Part shown: positions 1 through 9,652 of the stretch, piece by piece
Layout: each line of letters opens with the position of its first letter
How positions within the stretch are numbered: position 1 is the first letter of the stretch
NCBI RefSeq assembly: GCF_003325755.1
Contig: NZ_QORI02000047.1
Span: forward strand, 1 to 10,195
Direction of reading: 5' to 3'
DNA length: 10,195 nt
Origin: Pseudomonas sp. SST3
GTDB lineage: Bacteria; Pseudomonadota; Gammaproteobacteria; Pseudomonadales; Pseudomonadaceae
Notes under the pieces: generated by a model
Told to the model about the DNA's origin: nothing
The model's database searches: none
Seen by the model: the letters and a program-made list of their open reading frames with translations, nothing else
Translations under genes and position numbers: made by a program

Positions 1-92
1 ACAAGATCAACGTGAAGGGCGACTTCAACGACGAAATCGACGCAGGCATCAAGGCCGGTATCGAGTCGTTCAAGGCCACCCAATCCTGGTAA
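1..92 (+). CDS. atpA: ATP synthase F1 subunit alpha, C-terminal end (partial)
   Basis: Only the last 29 codons and the stop (TAA at 90-92) are present; the gene starts upstream of the window. The peptide ends in SFKATQSW, the conserved C-terminus of proteobacterial AtpA, preceded by an acidic FNDEIDAGIKAG stretch typical of Pseudomonas alpha subunits. Alpha is the non-catalytic nucleotide-binding subunit of the F1 alpha3-beta3 hexamer on the cytoplasmic face of the inner membrane. The position just before atpG fits the standard atpBEFHAGDC order. No catalytic or nucleotide-binding residues fall within this fragment, so identity rests on the C-terminal sequence and on gene order. Confidence 0.96.
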   Translation, partial: KINVKGDFNDEIDAGIKAGIESFKATQSW

Positions 93-97
93 GCCGC

Positions 98-121
98 AGC
101 GGGAGCTGCAAGGCTCCCGCT
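98..121 (+). other. Intercistronic hairpin between atpA and atpG
   Basis: A perfect 9-bp inverted repeat lies at 98-106 and 113-121, with a 6-base loop (TGCAAG). It starts six bases after the atpA stop and ends 21 bases before the atpG ATG. Only TT follows the stem, with no T-tract, so it is unlikely to be a full terminator. An mRNA-processing or stability element, or a weak attenuator within the operon, is the more likely role (inference). Confidence 0.6.
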
Positions 122-142
122 TGCTAACCCGATAGGTGTCAA

Positions 143-1006
143 ATGGCAGGCGCAAAAGAGATTCGCAGCAAGATTGCGAGCATCAAAAGCACGCAGAAGA
201 TCACCAGCGCCATGGAAAAGGTGGCGGTCAGCAAGATGCGCAAGGCACAGATGCGCATGGCTGCCAGCCGTCCTTATGCGGAGCGGATCCAGCAGGTAAT
301 CGGCCATCTGGCCAATACCAACCCTGAGTACCGTCATCCGTTCATGGTTGAGCGGCCGGTCAAGCGTGTCGGCTATATTGTCGTGTCTTCTGATCGTGGC
401 CTGTGCGGCGGGTTGAATACCAACCTGTTCAAGGCGCTGATCAAGAGCATGAAGGAATGGCACGACAGCAAGGTCGAAGCCGATCTGTGCGTGATCGGTA
501 ACAAGGGTGCGAGCTTCTTCCGCAGCTTTGGCGGTAACGTGGTCGCGGCAGTCAACGGACTTGGCGAAGAGCCGTCGATCAACGATCTGATCGGTAGCGT
601 CAAGGTCATGCTGGATGCCTTCGATCAGGGCCGTCTGGACCGTCTTTACCTGGTGTCGAACAAGTTCATCAACACCATGACGCAAAAGCCGACCGTAGCC
701 CAGCTGCTGCCGTTGGCCGCGAGTGACGATCAGACCGCGCCGAAAGGTCAATGGGATTACCTGTACGAACCCGATGCCCGCCTGTTGCTGGATGCGTTGC
801 TGGTTCGCTACGTCGAATCCCAGGTTTACCAGGCTGTGGTCGAGAACGGAGCAGCCGAGCAGGCCGCCCGGATGATCGCCATGAAGAATGCAACCGACAA
901 TGCCGGTGAGCTGATCAGCGACCTGCAACTGGTCTACAACAAGGCCCGTCAGGCTGCGATCACCCAGGAAATTTCGGAAATCGTCGGCGGCGCTGCCGCG
1001 GTTTAA
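143..1006 (+). CDS. atpG: ATP synthase F1 subunit gamma
   Basis: This 287-residue protein matches the usual length of bacterial gamma. Gamma is the central rotor shaft inside the alpha3-beta3 hexamer; its rotation couples proton flow through Fo to ATP synthesis. The long N-terminal helix (about 1-60, starting [15 protein letters not shown]) and the C-terminal helix (about 210-287, ending in [15 protein letters not shown]) form the antiparallel coiled coil. The globular Rossmann-like part between them carries [11 protein letters not shown] at about 82-92, a strongly conserved gamma signature. The ATG at 143 is preceded by an AGGT Shine-Dalgarno sequence, and the N-terminus matches the family without extension. 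It lies 50 bp after atpA and 30 bp before atpD, so it is co-transcribed with them. Nothing is unusual in the reading frame. Confidence 0.98.
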   Translation: MAGAKEIRSKIASIKSTQKITSAMEKVAVSKMRKAQMRMAASRPYAERIQQVIGHLANTNPEYRHPFMVERPVKRVGYIVVSSDRGLCGGLNTNLFKALIKSMKEWHDSKVEADLCVIGNKGASFFRSFGGNVVAAVNGLGEEPSINDLIGSVKVMLDAFDQGRLDRLYLVSNKFINTMTQKPTVAQLLPLAASDDQTAPKGQWDYLYEPDARLLLDALLVRYVESQVYQAVVENGAAEQAARMIAMKNATDNAGELISDLQLVYNKARQAAITQEISEIVGGAAAV

Positions 1007-2413
<1,407 letters not shown>

Positions 2414-2414
2414 C

Positions 2415-2438
2415 TGGCGCGCCCGCTTGCGGGCGCCA
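2415..2438 (+). other. First atpD-atpC intercistronic hairpin
   Basis: A GC-rich inverted repeat begins one base after the atpD stop. The arms at 2415-2425 and 2430-2438 give nine pairs with a two-base bulge (CG at 2420-2421) and a CTTG loop. AAT follows, not a T-run. It is likely an RNA structure protecting the atpD 3' end or limiting passage into atpC (inference). Confidence 0.55.
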
Positions 2439-2442
2439 ATAA

Positions 2443-2474
2443 GCCCAGCTGGCGGCAGTCGTCGCCAGCTGGGC
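2443..2474 (+). other. Second, stronger atpD-atpC hairpin
   Basis: A perfect 12-bp inverted repeat has arms at 2443-2454 and 2463-2474 (left arm GCCCAGCTGGCG). It can be extended by one wobble pair and one G-C pair to leave an AGTC tetraloop. It sits four bases after the first hairpin and eight bases before the atpC Shine-Dalgarno. No T-tract follows, so it does not look like an intrinsic terminator. Confidence 0.7.
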
Positions 2475-2493
2475 CGATTACCGAGGCATAAGT

Positions 2494-2922
2494 ATGGCTA
2501 TGACAGTCCACTGTGACATCGTCAGTGCGGAAGAAGAGCTGTTCTCGGGGCTGGTAGAGATGGTTGTCGCTCATGGTCACCTGGGTGATCTGGGTATTCT
2601 GCCGGGCCACGCCCCACTGCTGACCGATCTCAAGCCCGGTCCGGTGCGAGTGATCAAGCAGGGCGGCGGCGAAGAGATCTTCTACATATCCGGCGGCTTC
2701 ATCGAAGTCCAGCCGAACATGGTGAAAGTTCTCGCCGACACCGCCACGCGCGCCAAGGATCTGGACGAAGCGGCGGCGAAGGCTGCCGTGACGGCGGCCG
2801 AGCGGGCGCTGCATGATAAGGGCGCGGAGTTCGATTACGGCTCTGCCGCTGCCCGTCTGGCCGAGGCTGCCGCTCAGCTTCGGACCATCGAGGCGATGCG
2901 CAAGAAGTACGGCCGCGGTTGA
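2494..2922 (+). CDS. atpC: ATP synthase F1 subunit epsilon
   Basis: This 142-residue protein is the epsilon subunit of F1, which binds gamma in the central stalk and can inhibit ATP hydrolysis through its C-terminal helices. The N-terminal beta-sandwich (about 1-86) carries [19 protein letters not shown] at 31-49, the family hallmark. The C-terminal helical hairpin (about 87-142) is alanine- and charge-rich, ending RKKYGRG. ATG 2494 is preferred over the in-frame ATG at 2500 because the Shine-Dalgarno GAGG (2483-2486) is seven bases upstream of the former, and because Pseudomonas AtpC proteins begin with a similar [13 protein letters not shown]. It is the last gene of the operon, 80 bp after atpD, and is followed by the terminator at 2951. 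Confidence 0.97.
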   Translation: MAMTVHCDIVSAEEELFSGLVEMVVAHGHLGDLGILPGHAPLLTDLKPGPVRVIKQGGGEEIFYISGGFIEVQPNMVKVLADTATRAKDLDEAAAKAAVTAAERALHDKGAEFDYGSAAARLAEAAAQLRTIEAMRKKYGRG

Positions 2923-2950
2923 TCCGTTAACGGCTTCATCGCGCACGAGT

Positions 2951-2982
2951 AAAAGGGTAGCCTTGGCTACCCTTTTTCTTTT
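2951..2982 (+). terminator. Rho-independent terminator of the atp operon
   Basis: A perfect inverted repeat, AAAAGGGTAGCC at 2951-2962 and its complement at 2965-2976, folds into an 11-bp stem with a CTTG loop. It is followed by a T-rich tail (TTTTTCTTTT, 2973-2982). The A-run on the left arm pairs with the T-run, so it may also act weakly in the other direction. It lies 28 bp after the atpC stop and separates the atp operon from glmU. Confidence 0.95.
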
Positions 2983-3042
2983 CCGTTTTGAAAATAACGT
3001 CTCGCGTTGGCCCTAGGGGTCACGATTGTTCAGGATCTGCCA

Positions 3043-4407
3043 ATGTCTCTCGATATCGTCATTCTCGCTGCCGGTCAGGGCACGCGCATGCGTTCAGCCC
3101 TGCCCAAGGTGCTTCACCCGGTCGCCGGACAATCCATGCTCGGTCACGTCATCGATACCGCTCGTGGGCTCAAGCCGAAGGCTATCCATGTCGTGATCGG
3201 CCATGGCGCCGAGCTGGTACGCGAGCGGTTGGCGGCGGATGATCTGAATTTCGTCGTCCAAGCCGAGCAGCTGGGCACGGGACACGCCGTGGCTCAGGCG
3301 CTACCGGCGCTCACTGCCGAACGAGTCCTGATTCTCTACGGCGACGTACCGCTGATCGAGGTGGCAACGCTGGATCGTCTTCTTCATAAAGTCGGATCGC
3401 AGCAATTGGCGCTGCTCTCGGTGAATCTGGACGACCCGACCGGTTACGGCCGCATCATCCGTGATGAACAAGGTATGGTCCAGGCGATCATCGAACACAA
3501 GGATGCCACAGCCGAACAGAAGCTGATCGCTGAAGGCAATACCGGGATTCTTGCGGTGCCGGGCGAGCGGCTCGGCGATTGGCTGGGAAGGCTGTCCAAT
3601 GGCAACGCCCAAGGCGAGTACTACCTGACCGATGTCATCGCTATGGCCGTGGCCGATGGCCTGACTGTTGCGACCGAACAGCCGCAGCATGCCATGGAAG
3701 TACAGGGCGCCAACGATCGCCTCCAGCTGGCCGATCTGGAGCGGCATTATCAGCAGCGTGCTGCGCGCCGCTTGATGGCCCAGGGAGTGACGTTGCGGGA
3801 TCCGGCTCGCTTCGACCTGCGTGGCGAGGTTACTGTCGGCCGTGATGTGCTGATCGACGTGAATGTGATCCTCGAAGGCAAAGTCGTGATCGAGGATGAC
3901 GTCGAGATCGGACCGAATTGCGTGATTCGCAATAGCACGCTGCGTCGCGGAGCGGTGGTCAAGGCCAACTCCCACCTTGAAGGCGCCGAGCTTGGCGAAG
4001 GCGCTGATTGTGGGCCGTTTGCACGGCTGCGTCCCGGCGCTGTACTGGGGGAACGGGCGCATGTGGGCAACTTTGTCGAGGTGAAGAACTCACACCTGGG
4101 TGTCGGCGCGAAAGCCGGCCACCTGGCGTATCTGGGCGATGCAGAAATTGGCGCGCGAACCAATATCGGGGCCGGAACCATTACCTGCAACTATGATGGC
4201 GCGAACAAATTCCGCACGGTTATGGGCGAAGATGTCTTTATCGGCTCCAACAGCTCGCTGGTGGCTCCGTTGAACATTGGAGACGGCGCCACCACCGGCG
4301 CCGGCTCGGTAATCACTGCTGACGTGCCGGCGGGCACTCTGGCACTGGGCCGGGCTCGTCAGGCATTGATCGAGGGTTGGCTGCGCCCGCAGAAGATCCC
4401 TAAGTAA
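3043..4407 (+). CDS. glmU: Bifunctional UDP-GlcNAc pyrophosphorylase / glucosamine-1-P acetyltransferase
   Basis: GlmU acetylates glucosamine-1-phosphate with acetyl-CoA and then couples GlcNAc-1-P to UTP, giving UDP-GlcNAc for peptidoglycan and LPS. The 454-residue length equals the Pseudomonas family norm. The N-terminal Rossmann-like uridyltransferase domain (1 to about 230) has [15 protein letters not shown] at 8-22 and the metal-binding aspartate in GDVPL (D101). After a linker helix, the left-handed beta-helix acetyltransferase domain (about 250-454) shows hexapeptide repeats and the catalytic histidine in [14 protein letters not shown] (H360), followed by NYDGANK. The start is ATG 3043, with AGGA at 3032-3035 seven bases upstream. 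The frame extends to a TTG at 3007, but those 12 codons do not resemble the family. The gene follows the atp terminator, so it probably has its own promoter, which I could not identify convincingly. Confidence 0.98.
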   Translation: MSLDIVILAAGQGTRMRSALPKVLHPVAGQSMLGHVIDTARGLKPKAIHVVIGHGAELVRERLAADDLNFVVQAEQLGTGHAVAQALPALTAERVLILYGDVPLIEVATLDRLLHKVGSQQLALLSVNLDDPTGYGRIIRDEQGMVQAIIEHKDATAEQKLIAEGNTGILAVPGERLGDWLGRLSNGNAQGEYYLTDVIAMAVADGLTVATEQPQHAMEVQGANDRLQLADLERHYQQRAARRLMAQGVTLRDPARFDLRGEVTVGRDVLIDVNVILEGKVVIEDDVEIGPNCVIRNSTLRRGAVVKANSHLEGAELGEGADCGPFARLRPGAVLGERAHVGNFVEVKNSHLGVGAKAGHLAYLGDAEIGARTNIGAGTITCNYDGANKFRTVMGEDVFIGSNSSLVAPLNIGDGATTGAGSVITADVPAGTLALGRARQALIEGWLRPQKIPK

Positions 4408-4471
4408 GCGTTTTTTTGCGCCCAGTGCTCCGGTGTCGGACGAGCGGCGAAGCATTTATCCGGGAGGGCAT

Positions 4472-4498
4472 TCAAGAGATCGTACATCTGGCCGATCT
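4472..4498 (+). promoter_or_regulatory. FliA (sigma-28) promoter for the chemoreceptor gene
   Basis: TCAAGAGA (4472-4479), an 11-base spacer and GCCGATCT (4491-4498) closely match the flagellar sigma factor consensus (TAAAGTTT or TCAAGTTT, N11, GCCGATAA). The -10 core GCCGAT is intact and the spacing is exact. It lies 29 bases before the start of a chemoreceptor gene, the expected target class for FliA. The functional assignment is inferred. Confidence 0.8.
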
Positions 4499-4527
4499 AT
4501 CAGGGCATAACAAAACAGGACGTGCCC

Positions 4528-6675
4528 ATGCCCTCCCTAACTCGACTGTCCATCCAGTGGAAGCTCACCCTGCTGGCTGGTCTCTGCCTGCTGTTGATCG
4601 TCGGTCTGTTGATCGGTGCTTCACTTTATCAATCACGCCAGACGGTGGCCCTGGTCAGTGCCTCAAGCGGCGCCATGCTCGAAGAGTCGGCGCGTGACAA
4701 CCTACAGGCACGCGGGCTTTCTCAAGCCTTGCGAATCGAGCGTCAGTTCAATGATGCCTATCAGTATGGCCAGGGGTTTGCCCGTCAGGTGCTGTCGCTG
4801 CGCGAGCAAGCCATCGAGCGTATGTCGAATGCATTCGAGCTCCGTGAAGACCTGCATCATCAGGTCAAGACCGCGTTGGAGTCGAACCCTGATCTGATTG
4901 GTCTCTACGTGGTGTTCGAGACCGACGCACTGGACGACAAGGACGGCATGTTCATTGACAACCAGGAGATGGGCGGCAACGACAGCGGCCGTTTCTCACT
5001 GTACTGGTCGCAGCGCACGCCGGGTCAGCTCGCCGCCGAAACCATGAGCGAAGAATTGCTCGCCGACACCACACCGAGCATCAGCGGCGCACCGTACAAC
5101 GCCTGGTACAGCTGCCCCCGCGATAGCGCCCGGGTCTGCCTGCTAGACCCTTATTTCGATGAAGTGGAAGGCCGACCGCTGCTGATGACCAGTGTTGCCT
5201 TTCCGTTGATCGAGGACGGCAAAGTGATTGGCGTCGTCGGCGTCGACATCAGCCTGGCGTCGCTTCAGCAACTTAGCCAGCAGGCACACCAGGAGTTATA
5301 TCAGGGCGAAGGCCAGCTGAGCGTCATCAGCCCGGCCAAGCTGCTGGGTGGCCACAGCCGCGACGCCGGTTTGCTCGGCAAGTCGTTGAGTGCTGCTTTC
5401 GGCTCGGAGAGCGAGGCGATTGGCCGCGCCGTCGATGCGGGCCAGAAGGCGATGCTCGAAAATGGCGACATGCTTCGCGTGTTACAACCCGTGCAGCCGA
5501 TACCCGAACTGGCCCCTTGGGCGATCCTGCTGGAAGTACCACGGCAGGTCCTGCTCGGCCCGGCACAGCGTCTTGAACAGGCGCTGCAGACGCAGAGCCG
5601 CAAGGACAGCATGATTGCGCTGACCATCGGGCTTGGCGCGGTGCTGTTGGGCCTGGCGCTGATGTGGCTGACCGCGCGCGGCGTCACCCGGCCGATCGAA
5701 GGGGTGGCGGCGATGCTCAAGGACATCGCCAGCGGTGAGGGCGATCTCACTCGTCGTCTGGAGTACTCTCGCGACGACGAACTGGGTGCATTGGCGGGGT
5801 GGTTCAACCGCTTCCTCGATAAGCTGCAGCCCACCATCGCCGATGTGAAGCGCTCGGTGCATGATGCTCGCAGCAGCGCTGATCAGTCGGCGGCTATCGC
5901 GAGCCAGACCAGTGCTGGCATGCAGCAGCAGTTCCGCGAAGTCGATCAGGTGGCGACGGCATCGCAGGAGATGAGTGCTACCGCGCAGGATGTTGCGCGC
6001 AATGCCGCGCAAGCGGCCGAAGCGGCACGTGACGCGGATCAGGCCACCCACGAAGGACTGAGCGTGATCGACCACACCACACACAGCATCGGCAGGCTCG
6101 CCGACGAGCTTAACCACGCCATGACCCAGGTGGAAAGCCTGGCCGCGAGCAGCCAACAGATCGGTTCGGTGCTGGAGGTGATTCGTGCAATCGCTGAGCA
6201 GACCAACCTGTTGGCGCTCAATGCCGCTATTGAAGCGGCGCGGGCCGGCGAGGCCGGGCGCGGTTTCGCCGTGGTGGCCGACGAGGTGCGCAGCCTGGCC
6301 CGACGTACCCAGGAATCCGTCGAGGAAATCCGCCAGGTCATAGAGCGCCTGCAGAGCGGCACCCACGATGTGGTGACGGCCATGCAGGGTAGCCGCGGGC
6401 AGGCCCAGAGCAATGTCGAACAAGTGGGCAATGCGGTCGCCGCGTTGCGCAAGATTGGTGATGCAGTGGCGGTGATTTCCGACATGAACCTGCAGATCGC
6501 CAGCGCCGCTGAAGAGCAGAGCGCGGTCGCCGAGGAGATCAACCGCAACGTTGCGGGCATTCGTGACGTAACGGAATCACTTTCCGGGCAGGCTGACGAG
6601 TCGGCGCGGGTCAGCCAGGCCTTGAATCAGCTGGCGAACCATCAGCAGAGCCTGATGGGCTATTTCCGCGTCTGA
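4528..6675 (+). CDS. Methyl-accepting chemotaxis protein with dCache sensor domain
   Basis: This 715-residue chemoreceptor passes ligand binding to the CheA/CheW array. Layout: short cytoplasmic N-terminus; TM1 at about 13-34; large periplasmic domain at about 35-360; TM2 at about 361-383; HAMP at about 384-438; and a cytoplasmic methyl-accepting coiled coil to the end. The signalling tip at about 557-593 includes [19 protein letters not shown] and [17 protein letters not shown]. The periplasmic size, the YNAWYSCPR segment (190-198) and the IGVVGVDIS strand (about 234-242) point to a double-Cache ligand-binding domain. The start resembles, from memory, P. aeruginosa TlpQ-type receptors (polyamine/histamine), but the ligand cannot be set from sequence. 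No C-terminal CheR-tethering pentapeptide is seen. ATG 4528 is chosen because AGGA (4517-4520) is seven bases upstream; GTG 4522 is too close to it. The gene is unrelated in function to its glm neighbours. Confidence 0.95.
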   Translation: MPSLTRLSIQWKLTLLAGLCLLLIVGLLIGASLYQSRQTVALVSASSGAMLEESARDNLQARGLSQALRIERQFNDAYQYGQGFARQVLSLREQAIERMSNAFELREDLHHQVKTALESNPDLIGLYVVFETDALDDKDGMFIDNQEMGGNDSGRFSLYWSQRTPGQLAAETMSEELLADTTPSISGAPYNAWYSCPRDSARVCLLDPYFDEVEGRPLLMTSVAFPLIEDGKVIGVVGVDISLASLQQLSQQAHQELYQGEGQLSVISPAKLLGGHSRDAGLLGKSLSAAFGSESEAIGRAVDAGQKAMLENGDMLRVLQPVQPIPELAPWAILLEVPRQVLLGPAQRLEQALQTQSRKDSMIALTIGLGAVLLGLALMWLTARGVTRPIEGVAAMLKDIASGEGDLTRRLEYSRDDELGALAGWFNRFLDKLQPTIADVKRSVHDARSSADQSAAIASQTSAGMQQQFREVDQVATASQEMSATAQDVARNAAQAAEAARDADQATHEGLSVIDHTTHSIGRLADELNHAMTQVESLAASSQQIGSVLEVIRAIAEQTNLLALNAAIEAARAGEAGRGFAVVADEVRSLARRTQESVEEIRQVIERLQSGTHDVVTAMQGSRGQAQSNVEQVGNAVAALRKIGDAVAVISDMNLQIASAAEEQSAVAEEINRNVAGIRDVTESLSGQADESARVSQALNQLANHQQSLMGYFRV

Positions 6676-6687
6676 CCCAACCGGGAG

Positions 6688-6716
6688 TTGACGGAAGCGA
6701 TGGATTAGGTTTTGAT
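6688..6716 (+). promoter_or_regulatory. Candidate sigma-70 promoter of glmR-glmS
   Basis: A -35 box TTGACG (6688-6693) and a -10 box TTTGAT (6711-6716) are separated by 17 bases and match consensus at 5/6 and 4/6 positions. The pair sits 12 bases after the chemoreceptor stop and 33 bases before the regulator start. It is immediately followed by the palindromic operator candidate. Confidence 0.5.
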
Positions 6717-6742
6717 TCGCGAAATTTTCTTTCGAATCGAAA
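6714..6742 (+). promoter_or_regulatory. Nested palindromic operator candidate upstream of glmR
   Basis: TTTCGAATCGAAA (6730-6742) is a perfect six-base-arm palindrome around one central base. A second palindrome, TTCGCGAA (6716-6723), lies just before it. GATTCG (6714-6719) and CGAATC (6733-6738) also form an outer inverted repeat. The cluster lies between the -10 box and the ATG at 6750, where a bound repressor would block transcription. DeoR-family regulators commonly bind TTCG-rich repeats near their own genes, so autoregulation by GlmR is the likeliest role (inference). Confidence 0.5.
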
Positions 6743-6749
6743 CTTAAGC

Positions 6750-7532
6750 ATGTCGAAACGCAACACGCCGCAACGACGCCACGCCATTCTCGCCCTGCTC
6801 AACGAGCAGGGCGAAGTGAGCGTCGATGAGCTGTCCAGGCGTTTCGAGACGTCTGAGGTCACCATCCGTAAGGACCTCGCTGCGCTGGAAAAGAACGGGC
6901 TGCTGTTGCGCCGCTACGGTGGCGCGGTGCCTTTGCCACAGGAGCTGATCGGAGATGGCGTGCAGCCCGTCTCGCCCTGGAAGCAGGCCATCGCCCGAGC
7001 CGCCGTCGGCTGCATTCGCGAACATGCTCGAATCATCATCGACAGCGGCACCACCACCGCTGCAATGATCCCCGAACTCGGGCACAAGCGCGGTCTGCTG
7101 GTTATGACCAACTCTCTGGGGGTGGCCAATGCGTTGCGAGAGTTGGAGCACGAGCCCACGCTGTTGATGACCGGCGGCACCTGGGACCCCCATTCCGAAT
7201 CGTTCCAGGGTCAGGTGGCGGAGCAGGTGCTGCGCTCCTACGATTTCGATCAGCTGTTCATTGGTGCCGATGGCATCGACCTGCAGCGGGGCACCACTAC
7301 CTTCAATGAATTGCTCGGCCTGTCGCGGGTCATGGCCGAAGTGGCCCGTGAAGTCATCGTGCTCGCCGAGTCCGACAAGATCGGTAGACGCATACCCAAC
7401 CTGGAACTGCCCTGGGGCGATATCCATACCCTCATAACGGACGAACGCCTCACCGCCGAGGCGCGTTCAAGCATTCAGGCCCGCGGCGTCAAGCTGATCT
7501 GCGCGGCCGTCGAAACCCATCTGGAGAACTGA
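6750..7532 (+). CDS. glmR: DeoR-family transcriptional regulator, GlmR type
   Basis: This 260-residue protein is the usual DeoR-family length. The N-terminal winged helix-turn-helix (about 6-58) has [20 protein letters not shown] at 23-42 and the wing [10 protein letters not shown]. The C-terminal sugar-phosphate sensor domain (about 75-250) shows DSGTTT (98-103), TN (120-121), TGG (141-143), IGADG (171-175) and the conserved lysine in AESDK (K210), the phosphosugar-binding residues of this fold. It ends two bases before the glmS start, and the glmS Shine-Dalgarno lies inside its last codons, so the two are co-transcribed and probably translationally coupled. In Pseudomonas a DeoR-type gene (glmR) occupies the same place and is known as a regulator of glmS. 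The expected effector is an amino-sugar phosphate (inference). Its own Shine-Dalgarno is weak (TTAAGC directly before ATG). Confidence 0.9.
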   Translation: MSKRNTPQRRHAILALLNEQGEVSVDELSRRFETSEVTIRKDLAALEKNGLLLRRYGGAVPLPQELIGDGVQPVSPWKQAIARAAVGCIREHARIIIDSGTTTAAMIPELGHKRGLLVMTNSLGVANALRELEHEPTLLMTGGTWDPHSESFQGQVAEQVLRSYDFDQLFIGADGIDLQRGTTTFNELLGLSRVMAEVAREVIVLAESDKIGRRIPNLELPWGDIHTLITDERLTAEARSSIQARGVKLICAAVETHLEN

Positions 7533-7534
7533 AC

Positions 7535-9385
<1,851 letters not shown>

Positions 9386-9416
9386 GCGCCGGAGTGTGTT
9401 GCACCGGGTGTTTACA

Positions 9417-9476
9417 AACAAAAAAGGCTGCCACAAAACAATAAAGGCTGTCACACGTTAATAAAGGTTGTCACAG
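9417..9476 (+). repeat. Three abutting 20-bp direct repeats, putative TnsB binding sites
   Basis: Units at 9417-9436, 9437-9456 and 9457-9476 share a 16-base core at 9420-9435, 9440-9455 and 9460-9475, with consensus AATAAAGGCTGTCACA. Units 1 and 2 differ in the core at two positions, and units 2 and 3 at one. The spacing is exactly 20 bp, about two helical turns, so bound proteins would line up on one face. Unit 1 (AACAAAAAAGGCTGCC) begins directly after the 8-bp terminus, where the first TnsB site starts in Tn7, and its 5' half resembles the Tn7 site (GACAAAATAG, from memory). TnsB binding is inferred from position and pattern. Confidence 0.8.
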
Positions 9477-9509
9477 GCTTGTGTCCTGACCGTACATCGG
9501 GGCACAAGC
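9477..9509 (+). other. Hairpin between the transposon end repeats and tnsA
   Basis: The arms at 9477-9489 (GCTTGTGTCCTGA) and 9497-9509 (TCGGGGCACAAGC) can form 13 consecutive pairs, two of them G-T wobbles as RNA, with a seven-base loop CCGTACA. It begins immediately after the third repeat. The following sequence has no T-run, so an intrinsic terminator is unlikely. It could be a 5'-leader RNA structure for tnsA, or a degenerate protein-binding palindrome; its role is unknown. Confidence 0.55.
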
Positions 9510-9652
9510 AGGTCTCGAGATTTAGGACCACAATCCTTCCTGCAATGCTGTGACTGGCGTCCTGGCTGAGCCCGCTCCTGACATCCTCCACGTCACGTTC
9601 ATTCTGTGCCGTTCCGATCGAGTGGGTCGCCCCATGATGAGCGACTCGTAAA

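Noticed and set aside
2988..3016. Possible glmU promoter using TTGAAA as a -35 box.
   Set aside because: No acceptable -10 sequence is found 16-18 bases downstream.
3007..3042. Upstream TTG start for glmU adding 12 residues.
   Set aside because: ATG 3043 has a well-spaced AGGA and gives the normal 454-residue protein; the added residues do not fit the family.
4408..4421. T7 tract after the glmU stop as an intrinsic terminator.
   Set aside because: No adequate stem precedes the T-run. The nearest repeat (CTGCG/CGCAG within the glmU end) has a two-base loop and lies about 20 bases away.
5482..6423. 313-codon minus-strand open frame inside the chemoreceptor gene.
   Set aside because: It lies wholly within a clearly coding gene, has low-complexity His/Leu/Gly-rich translation and no recognisable start context.
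9395..9401. Earlier TGT triplets as the transposon terminus.
   Set aside because: They lie 9-11 bp after the glmS stop, too near for attTn7 insertion, and do not place an 8-bp terminus directly before the first repeat as TGT 9409 does.
9417..9476. The three 20-bp repeats as a small CRISPR array.
   Set aside because: The units abut with no spacers of CRISPR length, and their place at a transposon end explains them.
9468..9497. Possible tnsA promoter with TTGTCA as a -35 box in the third repeat.
   Set aside because: The sequences at -10 spacing (CGTACA, GTACAT) match consensus poorly, so it was not listed as a feature.
9545..9560. CTGTGAC near 9549 as an inverted fourth TnsB site.
   Set aside because: Only about six bases match the core and the rest diverges; it is also out of phase with the other units.
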